From Sagittula marina (GTDB lineage Bacteria > Pseudomonadota > Alphaproteobacteria > Rhodobacterales > Rhodobacteraceae): a stretch of 64,000 nt of DNA. Below, piece after piece: positions 36,480 to 44,700 of this stretch; the first letter of the stretch is position 1, and each line of letters starts with the position of its first letter. The notes beneath the pieces were generated by a model. That model ran no database searches. It was given only the letters and a program-made list of their open reading frames with translations, and had not been told where the DNA came from. The DNA is taken from the NCBI RefSeq assembly GCF_014196795.1, contig NZ_JACIEJ010000007.1:1-64000 (forward strand). Direction: 5' to 3'. Both the position numbers and the translations under genes were made by a program.

Positions 36480-37430
36480 ATGGCCAAGGCATTCGCATCC
36501 GCAGGCGACATGGCAGAGAAGAAGACCAGCTTCACACAGGTGGGCGAGGGGCTTTATGCCTTTACCGCCGAGGGCGACCCCAACACCGGCGTCATCATTG
36601 GCGACGACAGCGTCATGATCGTCGAGGCGCAGGCCACACCGCGCCTTGCGCGCAAGGTGATCGAACACGTCCGCGAGGTCACGGACAAGCCGATCACTCA
36701 CCTCGTCATGACGCATTACCATGCGGTGCGCGTGCTGGGGGCCTCGGCCTATGGCGCGCGGGAAATTATCATGTCGGACACCGCGCGCGCCATGGTGGCC
36801 GAGCGCGGGCAGGAGGATTGGGACAGTGAGTTCGAACGCTTCCCGCGCCTGTTTCAGGGCCACGAGGAGATCCCCGGCCTGACATGGCCGACCACGACCT
36901 TCAGCGACTCCATGACCGTTTACCTTGGCAATCGTCGTGTGGACATCATGCATCTGGGCCGCGCCCACACCGCCGGCGACGCCGTGGTCTGGGTGCCGGA
37001 TCAGGAGGTCATGTTCACCGGTGACATCGTCGAATATCATTCCGCCTGCTACTGCGGGGACGGGCACTTTTCTGACTGGGAAGACACTCTGATGAACATC
37101 GCGGAGTTCGAGCCCAAATCCATCGCTCCGGGGCGCGGCGACGCGCTTGTGGGCGAAGAAATGGTGGCCGAGGCGCTCGCCAGCACGGCAGATTTTGTCA
37201 AATCCACCTACAAACCCATCGCCAAGGTCGTTGCCCGTGGCGGCACGCTCAAAGAAGCATGGGATGCTTGCCGCGCAGAATGCGACCCCAAGTTCAGCGA
37301 CTATGCCATCTACGAGCATTGCCTGCCCTTCAACGTCGCCCGTGCCTACGACGAGGCCCGTGGCATCGACACGCCCCGTGTCTGGACCGCACAGCGTGAC
37401 AAGGACATGTGGAATGCCCTGCAGGACTGA
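36480..37430 (+). CDS. MBL-fold protein with a reduced metal-binding motif
   Basis: The 316-residue protein has a metallo-beta-lactamase fold. The first metal motif reads H79-Y-H81-A-V-R84, so the Asp and His of the usual HxHxDH are replaced by Val and Arg. Later ligands are present: H163 in LGRAHTAGD and D182 in FTGDIVEYHS. It can probably hold one metal ion rather than two. It is transcribed with the homogentisate genes and is probably a hydrolase or accessory protein for an aromatic substrate, but no reaction is known to me. Confidence 0.85.
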   Translation: MAKAFASAGDMAEKKTSFTQVGEGLYAFTAEGDPNTGVIIGDDSVMIVEAQATPRLARKVIEHVREVTDKPITHLVMTHYHAVRVLGASAYGAREIIMSDTARAMVAERGQEDWDSEFERFPRLFQGHEEIPGLTWPTTTFSDSMTVYLGNRRVDIMHLGRAHTAGDAVVWVPDQEVMFTGDIVEYHSACYCGDGHFSDWEDTLMNIAEFEPKSIAPGRGDALVGEEMVAEALASTADFVKSTYKPIAKVVARGGTLKEAWDACRAECDPKFSDYAIYEHCLPFNVARAYDEARGIDTPRVWTAQRDKDMWNALQD

Positions 37431-37449
37431 CGACGTCTGAACAGTACAT

Positions 37450-37479
37450 CGGGAAGGGCTTTGGAGAGAGCTCTTCCCG
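37450..37479. repeat. Hairpin between the MBL-fold and monooxygenase genes
   Basis: CGGGAAGGGCT and AGCTCTTCCCG form an 11-pair stem with one G-U pair and an 8-base loop. There is no T run, so it is more likely an mRNA-stabilising or processing hairpin than a terminator. Confidence 0.5.
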
Positions 37480-37508
37480 GTGACACCGTCGATAGAGGAG
37501 GAGCCGAG

Positions 37509-39113
37509 ATGATCCATGACCGCTACCAGCTTGCGTTCAAGCTGTACCCTTACGCCCGCAGCGCCGATCAGGATGCTGACGCGCCTGTGCGCCACCCCGT
37601 CGTGGTTCTCGGTGGCGGCCCCGTCGGCATCGCCACGGCGCTCGACCTTGGGCTGCAAGGCATCCCTGTTGTGGTGCTCGACGATCACGAGGGGATCGGG
37701 CAGGGATCGCGCGCCATCTGCTTTGCCAAACGCTCGCTGGAGATCGCGCATCGCTACGGCTGTGGTCAGGCAATGCTGGACAAGGGCATCATCTGGAACC
37801 TCGGCAAGGTCTTTCACGACGACCGAAAGGTGTTTGAATTCAACTTGCTGCCCGAAGAAGGCCACCGCTTTCCGGCGTTCATCAACTTGCAGCAACCGTA
37901 TTTCGAGCGCTTTCTGGTGGAACGGGTGCGGCAGGCTCAGGCCGAGGGCGCGCCCATCGAAATCCGTGGCCGCAACCGCGTCGACCAGGTGGAAGTTTCC
38001 GACGGCGGCGCGCTGTTGACCGTCGCTACCCCAGAGGGTCCTTATACCATCGAGGCGGATTGGCTGATCGGGGCCGACGGCGCGTCCAGCCCGCTGCGCG
38101 GCATGATGGGCCTGGACTTTGATGGACGTGTGTTCGAGGACAGTTTTCTCATCGCGGACATCCGCATGGTGAACGATGATTTCCCGACGGAGCGCTGGTT
38201 CTGGTTTGAGCCGCACTTCAAATCGGGGGCCTCGACCCTGTTGCACCGGCAGCCGGACGGCATCTGGCGGGTGGACTTCCAGATTGGCTGGGACGTGGAC
38301 CGCAAGACCGAATTGCAGGAAGAAAACGTACGGGCACGGCTCGACGCCATGCTCGGCGATGTCGAGTACGAGATCGTCTGGACCTCTATCTACACTTTCC
38401 AATGTCGCCGCATGAAGAAGTTCCGGCACAACCGGGTGATCTTTGCCGGGGATGCCGCACATCAGGTGTCACCCTTTGGCGCGCGCGGCGCGAATTCCGG
38501 GATGCAGGATGTCGACAACCTCGGCTGGAAGCTCGGCGCGGTGATCCGGGGCGAAGCGCCCGAGACGCTGCTCGACAGCTATGACACTGAGCGCGTTCAC
38601 GGCGCTGATGAAAACATCCTGAATTCAACGCGATCCACCGATTTCATCACGCCGAAATCCAAGGTGAGTCACACCTTCCGCAACGCGGTTCTGGATCTGG
38701 CCGAAACCAATGCCTTTGCCCGGCCGCTGGTCAATTCCGGTCGGTTGTCCGTGCCCTGCACCTACGATGGTTCGACGCTGAACACGCCTGATGCGCTGGA
38801 GGGAGGGCCTGCCCGCACGCGGCCCGGCAGCCCGTGTCCCGATGCGCCAGTTTCAGACGGGTTTCTGCTGGATGGCCTTGGCCACGGCTTCAAATTGCTG
38901 GCAGTGAATACCGAGGTGCCGCAGGGTGCTTTGCCTGTGGTTTCCGTCTCGACTGAAAGCGATCCGGAGGGGGCGCTGGCACAGCGATATCTAGGCGACG
39001 CGACCACTGCGGTCTACCTGATCCGGCCGGATCAACACGTCGCGGCGCGCTGGTCCAGCTATGACGCCCAAGCCGTATCAGAGGCGCTCTCGCGCGCCAT
39101 GGGGAAGGTCTGA
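37509..39113 (+). CDS. FAD-dependent aromatic monooxygenase (group A hydroxylase)
   Basis: The 534-residue flavoprotein has the three group A hydroxylase motifs: GGGPVGIATALDLGLQG (FAD), the DG motif WLIGADGASSPLRG, and the GD motif FAGDAAHQVSPFGARGANSG. A C-terminal thioredoxin-like domain follows, as in the MhpA/PheA group. These enzymes hydroxylate phenolic acids with NAD(P)H and oxygen. No 4-hydroxyphenylpyruvate dioxygenase gene is seen nearby, so it may make homogentisate or a related dihydroxy acid from a hydroxyphenylacetate-like compound. That is inference from context. Confidence 0.88.
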   Translation: MIHDRYQLAFKLYPYARSADQDADAPVRHPVVVLGGGPVGIATALDLGLQGIPVVVLDDHEGIGQGSRAICFAKRSLEIAHRYGCGQAMLDKGIIWNLGKVFHDDRKVFEFNLLPEEGHRFPAFINLQQPYFERFLVERVRQAQAEGAPIEIRGRNRVDQVEVSDGGALLTVATPEGPYTIEADWLIGADGASSPLRGMMGLDFDGRVFEDSFLIADIRMVNDDFPTERWFWFEPHFKSGASTLLHRQPDGIWRVDFQIGWDVDRKTELQEENVRARLDAMLGDVEYEIVWTSIYTFQCRRMKKFRHNRVIFAGDAAHQVSPFGARGANSGMQDVDNLGWKLGAVIRGEAPETLLDSYDTERVHGADENILNSTRSTDFITPKSKVSHTFRNAVLDLAETNAFARPLVNSGRLSVPCTYDGSTLNTPDALEGGPARTRPGSPCPDAPVSDGFLLDGLGHGFKLLAVNTEVPQGALPVVSVSTESDPEGALAQRYLGDATTAVYLIRPDQHVAARWSSYDAQAVSEALSRAMGKV

Positions 39114-39116
39114 ACG

Positions 39117-39314
39117 ATGACGGAAATGCTCTTGAACACGCAGCCGAATATCGCGGACCCTGATGGGTTTTACGCGGAACTGATCGCGGCGCATGACGGT
39201 CTGTCAGACGAGGAAAGCCAGACGGTGAATGCCCGGCTGATTCTGCTTTTGGCCAATCATGTGGGGGATCGCGAGGTGCTTCGCGCAGCTTTGAAGGCGG
39301 CACGGGGCGACTGA
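39117..39314 (+). CDS. DUF2783 family small protein
   Basis: The 65-residue protein matches DUF2783 in length and content (ADPDGFYAELIAAHDGLSDEES and LANHVGDREVL). It starts three bases after the monooxygenase stop. Members are habitually encoded next to group A flavin monooxygenases, which suggests a helper or subunit role. Its stop codon lies within a GC hairpin that ends the operon. Confidence 0.85.
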   Translation: MTEMLLNTQPNIADPDGFYAELIAAHDGLSDEESQTVNARLILLLANHVGDREVLRAALKAARGD

Positions 39315-39322
39315 CGCCCCGT
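39302..39322. terminator. GC hairpin at the convergent end of the homogentisate operon
   Basis: ACGGGGCG-ACTGA-CGCCCCGT is a perfect eight-pair stem whose loop contains the DUF2783 stop codon. It lies 14 bases before the end of the convergent aldehyde dehydrogenase gene. It lacks a T run but is well placed as a bidirectional terminator. Confidence 0.5.
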
Positions 39323-39335
39323 CCGTGATCTCGGG

Positions 39336-40808
39336 TCAGCCCCAATCGCGGCAGACGTATTTGATCTCGGTGAAGGCCTCCAACCCCTGCCGCGCGCCTT
39401 CACGGCCAAGGCCGGATTGCTTCATCCCGCCAAAGGGGATCGGGGCGCCGGTCACCTTGGTGCGGTTGACCGCGACCATGCCGAACTGCAACGCGCGGGT
39501 GGCGCGGTAGATGCGGCGCGGGTTCATGGTGTGGACATAGGCGACCAGCCCGTATTCGGTGTCATTGGCGCGGGCGAGCACATCGGCCTCGTCGTCGAAT
39601 GGCACCAGCGCCGCCACGGGACCAAAGGTTTCCTCGCGCAGGATGTCCGCATCGTCGGGCACATCGGCCAACACCGTGGCCGGATAAAACAGCGGCCCCC
39701 GGTCCAGACGCGCGCCGCCACAGGTCAGCCGCGCGCCTTTGGCCAGCGCGTCAGCCACCTGAGATTCCTGTTTGGCAACAGCGGCTTCGTTCATCAGGGG
39801 GCCAAGGTCCCGGTCTTCCATCCCGGCGCCGATGGTCAGCGCTTTGCTGGCTTGGGTGAATTTCTCGACAAAGGCGTCATAAATCCCACGCGCCACAAAG
39901 ATCCGGTTCGCGCCAAGGCAATCCTGCCCCGTCGTGGCGAATTTGGCCTTGATGGTTTCCTCTACGGCGCGGTCCAGATCGGCATCGTCGAAGATAATGA
40001 CGGGGGCGTGTCCGCCAAGCTCCATCACCAGCTTCTTCATGGTTCCGGCGCATTGACGATATAGCAGGCGACCGACCTCGGTGGAGCCGGTAAAGGACAG
40101 GGCGCGCACGCGGTGGTCCTGCGTCCAAGGTTCCACGATTTCCGGCGCGTGGCCCGGCACCACGTTGAAGACACCGGCGGGCATGCCGGCGCGCTCTGCC
40201 AGCTCTGCCAGTGCGAGGGCGGAGTAGGGCGTTTCTGCCGATGGGTGCGCCACGATGGTACAGCCGGCGGCCAGGGCCGCAGCAGCCTTGCGGGTCAGCA
40301 TGGCGGTGGGAAAGTTCCACGGCGTGATCAGGGCAACGACGCCCACGGGTTCGCGCCACAGCTCGACCTCGGCGTCGGGCAGGTGGCTGGTGACGCCCTC
40401 GATGTTGGGGCGGCGGGTTTCTTCGGCATAGAATTCGATGAACGACGCCGCATAGTCGATTTCGCCGCGCGCCTCCGACAGTGGTTTGCCCTGTTCGGCC
40501 ACCATCAGGCGGGCCAGATCCTCTTTGGCTTCCACGACCAGATCGTACCAGCGGCGCAGAATGGCGGCACGGTCCTGGGGAAGTGTCACAGACCAGCTGG
40601 CAAAGGCGGCCTGTGCAGCATCCACCGCCTGCGTTGCCTGTGCGCCGTCGAGTTTTGCAACGCTGCCAATGGGTTGTCCTGTCGCCGGATCAGTGACGGT
40701 GAAGGTCGCGCTGTCGGTGCCAGCGGTCCATTTGCCGTCGATGTAGCCAAAGCTGCGTTGCAGGCGGCGGTCGGTCAGCTTGGTGTCGTGGGGGATGTGG
40801 TCGAGCAT
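39336..40808 (-). CDS. Aldehyde dehydrogenase, succinate-semialdehyde dehydrogenase-like
   Basis: The 490-residue ALDH has PWNFPTAMLTRK, the general base E263 in VMELGGHAPV and nucleophile C297 in TTGQDCLGANRIFV. The overall pattern (ALALAELAERAGMPAGVFNVV, MKQSGLGREGARQGLEAF) is that of GabD-type succinate-semialdehyde dehydrogenases. The usual KPxxxTP coenzyme-site lysine is replaced by His188 (AHPSAETP), a non-standard feature. It would oxidise a semialdehyde to the acid. It lies downstream of an Lrp/AsnC regulator in the same direction, suggesting amino-acid-linked control. Confidence 0.88.
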   Translation of the reverse strand: MLDHIPHDTKLTDRRLQRSFGYIDGKWTAGTDSATFTVTDPATGQPIGSVAKLDGAQATQAVDAAQAAFASWSVTLPQDRAAILRRWYDLVVEAKEDLARLMVAEQGKPLSEARGEIDYAASFIEFYAEETRRPNIEGVTSHLPDAEVELWREPVGVVALITPWNFPTAMLTRKAAAALAAGCTIVAHPSAETPYSALALAELAERAGMPAGVFNVVPGHAPEIVEPWTQDHRVRALSFTGSTEVGRLLYRQCAGTMKKLVMELGGHAPVIIFDDADLDRAVEETIKAKFATTGQDCLGANRIFVARGIYDAFVEKFTQASKALTIGAGMEDRDLGPLMNEAAVAKQESQVADALAKGARLTCGGARLDRGPLFYPATVLADVPDDADILREETFGPVAALVPFDDEADVLARANDTEYGLVAYVHTMNPRRIYRATRALQFGMVAVNRTKVTGAPIPFGGMKQSGLGREGARQGLEAFTEIKYVCRDWG

Positions 40809-40937
40809 TTCGCTGTCCTTGGGGTGAGGCGGATTTGACCTCAGTCTAGGGCAAGCGGGGCAGAGGGTGTGTTTGAACTGGAGCGGTCAAACAGTGGTTT
40901 CCTCGGGGCAGGGGCCGCGGTGCAGAGGATCTGTCTG

Positions 40938-41426
40938 TTACCCTTTGAGAGGGGGCAACGGGTCCGGGGCGGTTTTGATCGTTTTTGTCACGATGTAGCC
41001 AAAGTATTTCTCGATCCCTAAGCGGTCGTCCGCGAGCAGATCGTCCATCAACCTTTGATAGGCATCCACATCCGACACGACCAGCCGCAGGATGTAATCC
41101 ACGCCACCGCCCAGCGCCCAGGCGCCGCGCACCTCTGCACGGTCCTGCATGGCGGTCTCGAACGTCCGGAAATCTTCGGCCCGATGGCCAGACAGGGTGA
41201 TCTGCACGAGGACTTCGGTCACGGGGGCGATTTTGCGAATATCCACCTGCGCTGTGTAACCCGTTATGAAACCGGCGCTTTCCAGCTTTTTCAATCGCTC
41301 CCAGCAGGGGCTGGGGGAGAGGTTCACGCGCTCGGCCAGGGCGACCTTTGTCATACGCCCATCCTGCTGCAGCGCGTGCAGGATAGCGAGGTCGTACTGG
41401 TCCAGTTTTGGGGCAACGGTGGGCAA
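40938..41426 (-). CDS. Lrp/AsnC-family transcriptional regulator
   Basis: The 162-residue protein has an N-terminal HTH (LDQYDLAILHALQQDGRMTKVALAERVNLSPSPCWERLKKLE) and a C-terminal RAM ligand/oligomerisation domain (GHRAEDFRTFE, GGVDYILRLVVSDVDAYQRL). The start is a TTG with GGAG six bases upstream. Such local regulators usually sense an amino acid and control the neighbouring gene, here the aldehyde dehydrogenase 129 bases downstream. Confidence 0.9.
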   Translation of the reverse strand: MPTVAPKLDQYDLAILHALQQDGRMTKVALAERVNLSPSPCWERLKKLESAGFITGYTAQVDIRKIAPVTEVLVQITLSGHRAEDFRTFETAMQDRAEVRGAWALGGGVDYILRLVVSDVDAYQRLMDDLLADDRLGIEKYFGYIVTKTIKTAPDPLPPLKG

Positions 41427-41483
41427 GGGGGGCTCCGGCTCAGGCTGGCCGGACCTTATACCGCTTGCGCTTTGGTTGAAAGG

Positions 41484-42206
41484 TCACAGCGCCGAGATGC
41501 CGCCATCCAATGTGATCGCTTGCCCGGTCATGAAGCTGTTGGCGGGCGAGGTGATCCAGAGCGCGGCATCGGCCATCTCCTGGGCGGTGCCGAAGCGTCC
41601 CAAGGCATTTAAAGGACTGTGAAGGCGGGATTTTTCAAGTCCCATCGCGTCAAGCATCGGCGTATCGGTAAAGCTGGGACACAGGGCATTGACCCGGATT
41701 TTCTGGCGCTTGAGCTCATGCGCGAGGGAGCGGGTGAGGCCCACCACGCCGTGTTTTGTCGCGGCGTAGGCAGCAAGCCCAGGCGCGCCGGAAATGCCTG
41801 CCAGGGAGGCGATATTCAGGATGCGGCCGTGATCGCGCATGGCAGGGATTTCAGCCTGCAAGCTATTGAAAAGCCCGGTCAAGTTGACCGCGAGCAGGCG
41901 GGACCAGTCGTCGGCTGACAGCTCAGTGAGCTTGCCGTGCGGGCCGGAGATACCAGCGTTGTTGACTGCAATGTCGATGGGGCCGAAGCGGTCGACACCT
42001 GCAGCGATCATCGCGCGGACAGATGCCGCGTCGGTCACATCGCAGGTGGTTGCAAAGGTTTGATCCGCCTCGGTAATTTTACCCATGGCCAGGTCGGAGA
42101 GGATAAGGCTCGCGCCGTGTTCGCTGAAGGTGGCGGCCATAGCCTGTCCCAATCCGCCGGCGGCACCGGTGATCAGAACCGTCTGTCCGGTGAGGTCGAT
42201 TTTCAT
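41484..42206 (-). CDS. Short-chain dehydrogenase/reductase
   Basis: The 240-residue SDR has TGAAGGLG near residue 12, NNAG, the catalytic set NIASLAGISGAPGLAAYAATK and a C-terminal TGQAITLDGG. The frame upstream of ATG 42206 lacks family similarity. It lies 57 bases upstream of the Lrp gene in the same direction and may share its transcript. The substrate cannot be deduced; SDRs of this length oxidise many secondary alcohols. Confidence 0.85.
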   Translation of the reverse strand: MKIDLTGQTVLITGAAGGLGQAMAATFSEHGASLILSDLAMGKITEADQTFATTCDVTDAASVRAMIAAGVDRFGPIDIAVNNAGISGPHGKLTELSADDWSRLLAVNLTGLFNSLQAEIPAMRDHGRILNIASLAGISGAPGLAAYAATKHGVVGLTRSLAHELKRQKIRVNALCPSFTDTPMLDAMGLEKSRLHSPLNALGRFGTAQEMADAALWITSPANSFMTGQAITLDGGISAL

Positions 42207-42796
42207 GTCGGCTTCCTTTGCGCTGTGAGGGGCAACAAACCACAGGCAAGCGCCGGGGTTAAGAGGGCGCGCGCATAGGTTAACGCGGTTTGGGCATGGC
42301 ATATATTGTGGGTGGGCGTGGCGAGGCTACGAGGATGGAACCGGATGTTAAGTCGCATTAACCCGCGAACCGACCGGTTACCGGTGCAAAACCGGTCGGT
42401 TGTTAACCTCTTCCAGGTCGTACTGCATGACGTTGGGGCAGGATTGGTTTACACCGGCGTGATTTGTGATTTCTACCGTCACCTCGAGAGCCATCTGCGA
42501 GAGACCAAGCCTCCCTCCGTGAACGTGGAGCGCCTGACCGGCCATCAGTTTCAGGATGACCGATCCGGGTGTTTCAGCCGATGGTTTCATCGTCTGGTCC
42601 TGTCGTCGGCAGCCGCGGGGAATACGCGGGACAGGCCGTCACAGAAGAGCGGCGGACGATTGGCAAGCAGGCAAGATGCCTGAAATCCCAAATTCCATCC
42701 CGGGATCAGTTTGCCCCCAACGCGCGCCTTAACGAAGCCTATGCGCTGTCGGGAGCGCCACAGTCTTTGGCCAACTTAACCGGCGACCAGCGTGCT
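42207..42796. other. Gene-free interval with a large inverted repeat
   Basis: The 590 bases between two leftward genes contain no credible coding sequence. The main feature is the inverted repeat at 42368-42401. The interval separates the sugar locus from the Lrp/SDR group and probably holds the promoter of the SDR at 41484-42206. Confidence 0.5.
42368..42401. repeat. Perfect 12-base inverted repeat with CCGGT units
   Basis: AACCGACCGGTT (42368-42379) and AACCGGTCGGTT (42390-42401) are perfect inverted copies 10 bases apart, and the spacer contains one more CCGGT. Each arm is itself nearly palindromic, like operators of TetR-family repressors. It lies 162 bases upstream of the SDR start at 42206. 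Confidence 0.6.
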
Positions 42797-43948
42797 TTAA
42801 GGCGTTGCTGCCCGGACGGTGCTGAGTGCAGACGGTCCGACGGCCTCGAAAGACGGCACACCGAGTTGGCCCAGGGCGCGCACCAGCTCCAGCTGCAAAA
42901 TCTCAAACGCACGCCGCGCGCCTGCGTCACCCCCCGCGCCAACACCATAGGCAAAGGCGCGGCCTGCAAAGGTGAAGTCGGCGCCCAAAGCCCTTGCGCG
43001 CAGGATATCGGCGCCGCGACGGATGCCACTGTCGAGGATGATCGTCATGCGGCCCGCGACCGCGTCAGCAATTGCGGGCAGAGCCTCGATGGAGGGCGGA
43101 CCAAAGGCCACCTGGCGCCCGCCATGGTTCGACACGACAATGCCATCGCAGCCCAGTTCGGCGCAGGTCACGGCGTCCTGGGGATGCAAGATGCCCTTGA
43201 CCAGAAGCCTGCCTTTCCAGCGCTCGCGCAGGTGTTTGAGGTCGTCCCAGGTGAACCCTGGCGTAATCAGCGTTTTTTGCACCTCTGCATAGGAGGTCGC
43301 GCTTTGCAGAAGGTCGGCATAGTTGGCCACATTCGGTGTGCCGTGTTTGAGGCTGGTCAATGCCCAACGCGGGTTGCACATGCATTGAAAGATCACTTCG
43401 GGCGTAAAGCGGAAGGGCACGGCAAGCTGATTGCGGATATCGCGGTCGCGCTTTCCTGCGGCCGGGACATCGGCGGTGACCATCAGCGTTGTGTAGCCTG
43501 CGGCCTCTGCCCGGGCGATCAACCCTTCGGTCACGTTTGTGTCGCTTGAGACGTAGAGTTGGAACCAGCCGTTGCCATCGGCAGCGTAGGCCAGAGCTTC
43601 GAGCGTGGTCGAAGAGGCCGAGCTTGCCGTGTAGGGGATGTTCTGCGCCTTGCAGAGCCGCGCCAGGGTGAGGTCAGCCCCCGGCCAAAAGGCATTGAGC
43701 ATCCCGATGGGGGGCATGCCGAAGGGCTGATCAAAGGTCTGTCCGAAAATGGTCGTGCGCGTGTCGATTTTTGACACGTCGACCATGTAGCGCGGTGTCA
43801 GCTCGACCTCTTCGAAGGCCTCGGCGTTGCGGCGCATGTTGCGTTCGCTTTCCGCGCCGCCATCGACCAGATCGAAGGCAAAGCGCGGAATCCGGCCCTT
43901 GGCGCGCAGGCGCAGGTCCTCGATCGAGGCGGCACGCTCCAGTCCCAT
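42797..43948 (-). CDS. FMN-dependent 2-hydroxyacid dehydrogenase (L-lactate dehydrogenase family)
   Basis: The 383-residue enzyme has the FMN-dependent alpha-hydroxyacid oxidase barrel: FAFDLVDGGAESERNMRRNAEAF, PIGMLNAFWPGADLTLAR, SNHGGRQ with the catalytic histidine and DSGIRRGADILRARALGAD. It oxidises an L-2-hydroxyacid such as lactate to the 2-keto acid. Its ATG overlaps the stop of the preceding SDR by one base. In a pathway that splits a 2,4-diketo-3-deoxy acid into pyruvate and L-lactate, this enzyme would return lactate to pyruvate. It is the last gene of the leftward operon. Confidence 0.9.
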   Translation of the reverse strand: MGLERAASIEDLRLRAKGRIPRFAFDLVDGGAESERNMRRNAEAFEEVELTPRYMVDVSKIDTRTTIFGQTFDQPFGMPPIGMLNAFWPGADLTLARLCKAQNIPYTASSASSTTLEALAYAADGNGWFQLYVSSDTNVTEGLIARAEAAGYTTLMVTADVPAAGKRDRDIRNQLAVPFRFTPEVIFQCMCNPRWALTSLKHGTPNVANYADLLQSATSYAEVQKTLITPGFTWDDLKHLRERWKGRLLVKGILHPQDAVTCAELGCDGIVVSNHGGRQVAFGPPSIEALPAIADAVAGRMTIILDSGIRRGADILRARALGADFTFAGRAFAYGVGAGGDAGARRAFEILQLELVRALGQLGVPSFEAVGPSALSTVRAATP

Positions 43949-44691
43949 CAGATCGACCACCCACCGTCGACGGCAAAGGCCTGCCCGGTGGTGAACGCCG
44001 CAAGGTCGCCTGCGAGGTAACACACCATTTCGGCAATTTCTTCGGGCTGGCCAAGGCGGCCCATGGGCTGCCGGTCCTGAAACGCGGCCAGCGCCTTGTC
44101 GTAGTCCCCCGTGGCGGCCAGGCGATCATTCAATGACGGGCTCTGCACGGTGCCGGGACAGATTGCGTTACAGCGGATGCCATCCTTGACGAAGTCAGCC
44201 GCGATGGATTTGGTCATGCCGATGATGGCGGCCTTTGACGCGCCGTAGGCAAAGCGGCGCGGCGCGCCCTTTTCGCTGGAGACGATGGACGCGATGTTGA
44301 TGATTGAGCCGCTCTTGTTGGCGAGCATACCGGGCAGCACGGCCTTGGTGATGCGGTACATGGCCTTTGCGTTCAGATCGAAGGCGCGGTCCCAGACATC
44401 TTCGTCGCAATCCAGGATCGTGCCGTCATGCACCCAGCCGGCGCAGTTCAGCAGGATATTCACGGTGCCTGCGGAGGCAACGATCGCGTCGACCGCCGCG
44501 GCGTCGAGAACGTCCAGGGCGTATCCCGTGATATTGGGCGAGGTTTCCGCCAGTTCGGCAACCGCCGCGCCATCCAGATCGGTGGCGATGACCTTGGCAC
44601 CGCGCGCCGCGAGCGCCTCGGCGCTGGCGCGTCCGATGCCGGCGCCTGCGGCCGTGATCAATGCCGTTTTGCCTTCGAGTGAGTGTTCCAT
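43948..44691 (-). CDS. SDR similar to 2-keto-3-deoxy-L-fuconate dehydrogenase / DHRS6
   Basis: The 247-residue SDR has TAAGAGIGRASAEALA, the acidic ATDLDG (NAD use), and NIASIVSSEKGAPRRFAYGASKAAI with a catalytic Ser/Tyr/Lys set and an Arg beside it. AFQDRQPMGRLGQPEEIAEM follows. The RxxYGxSK and RQPMGRLG features mark the BDH2/DHRS6 group, which includes bacterial 2-keto-3-deoxy-L-fuconate 4-dehydrogenase. It would make the 2,4-diketo acid cleaved by the FAH-family hydrolase at 56718-57575. Assignment is by motif and neighbourhood. Confidence 0.85.
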   Translation of the reverse strand: MEHSLEGKTALITAAGAGIGRASAEALAARGAKVIATDLDGAAVAELAETSPNITGYALDVLDAAAVDAIVASAGTVNILLNCAGWVHDGTILDCDEDVWDRAFDLNAKAMYRITKAVLPGMLANKSGSIINIASIVSSEKGAPRRFAYGASKAAIIGMTKSIAADFVKDGIRCNAICPGTVQSPSLNDRLAATGDYDKALAAFQDRQPMGRLGQPEEIAEMVCYLAGDLAAFTTGQAFAVDGGWSI

Positions 44692-44700
44692 GGTTTTCTC

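Noticed and set aside
36285-38462. Minus-strand open frame of 725 codons
   Set aside because: It is a shadow of fahA, the MBL-fold gene and the monooxygenase gene, all of which have clear family motifs on the plus strand.
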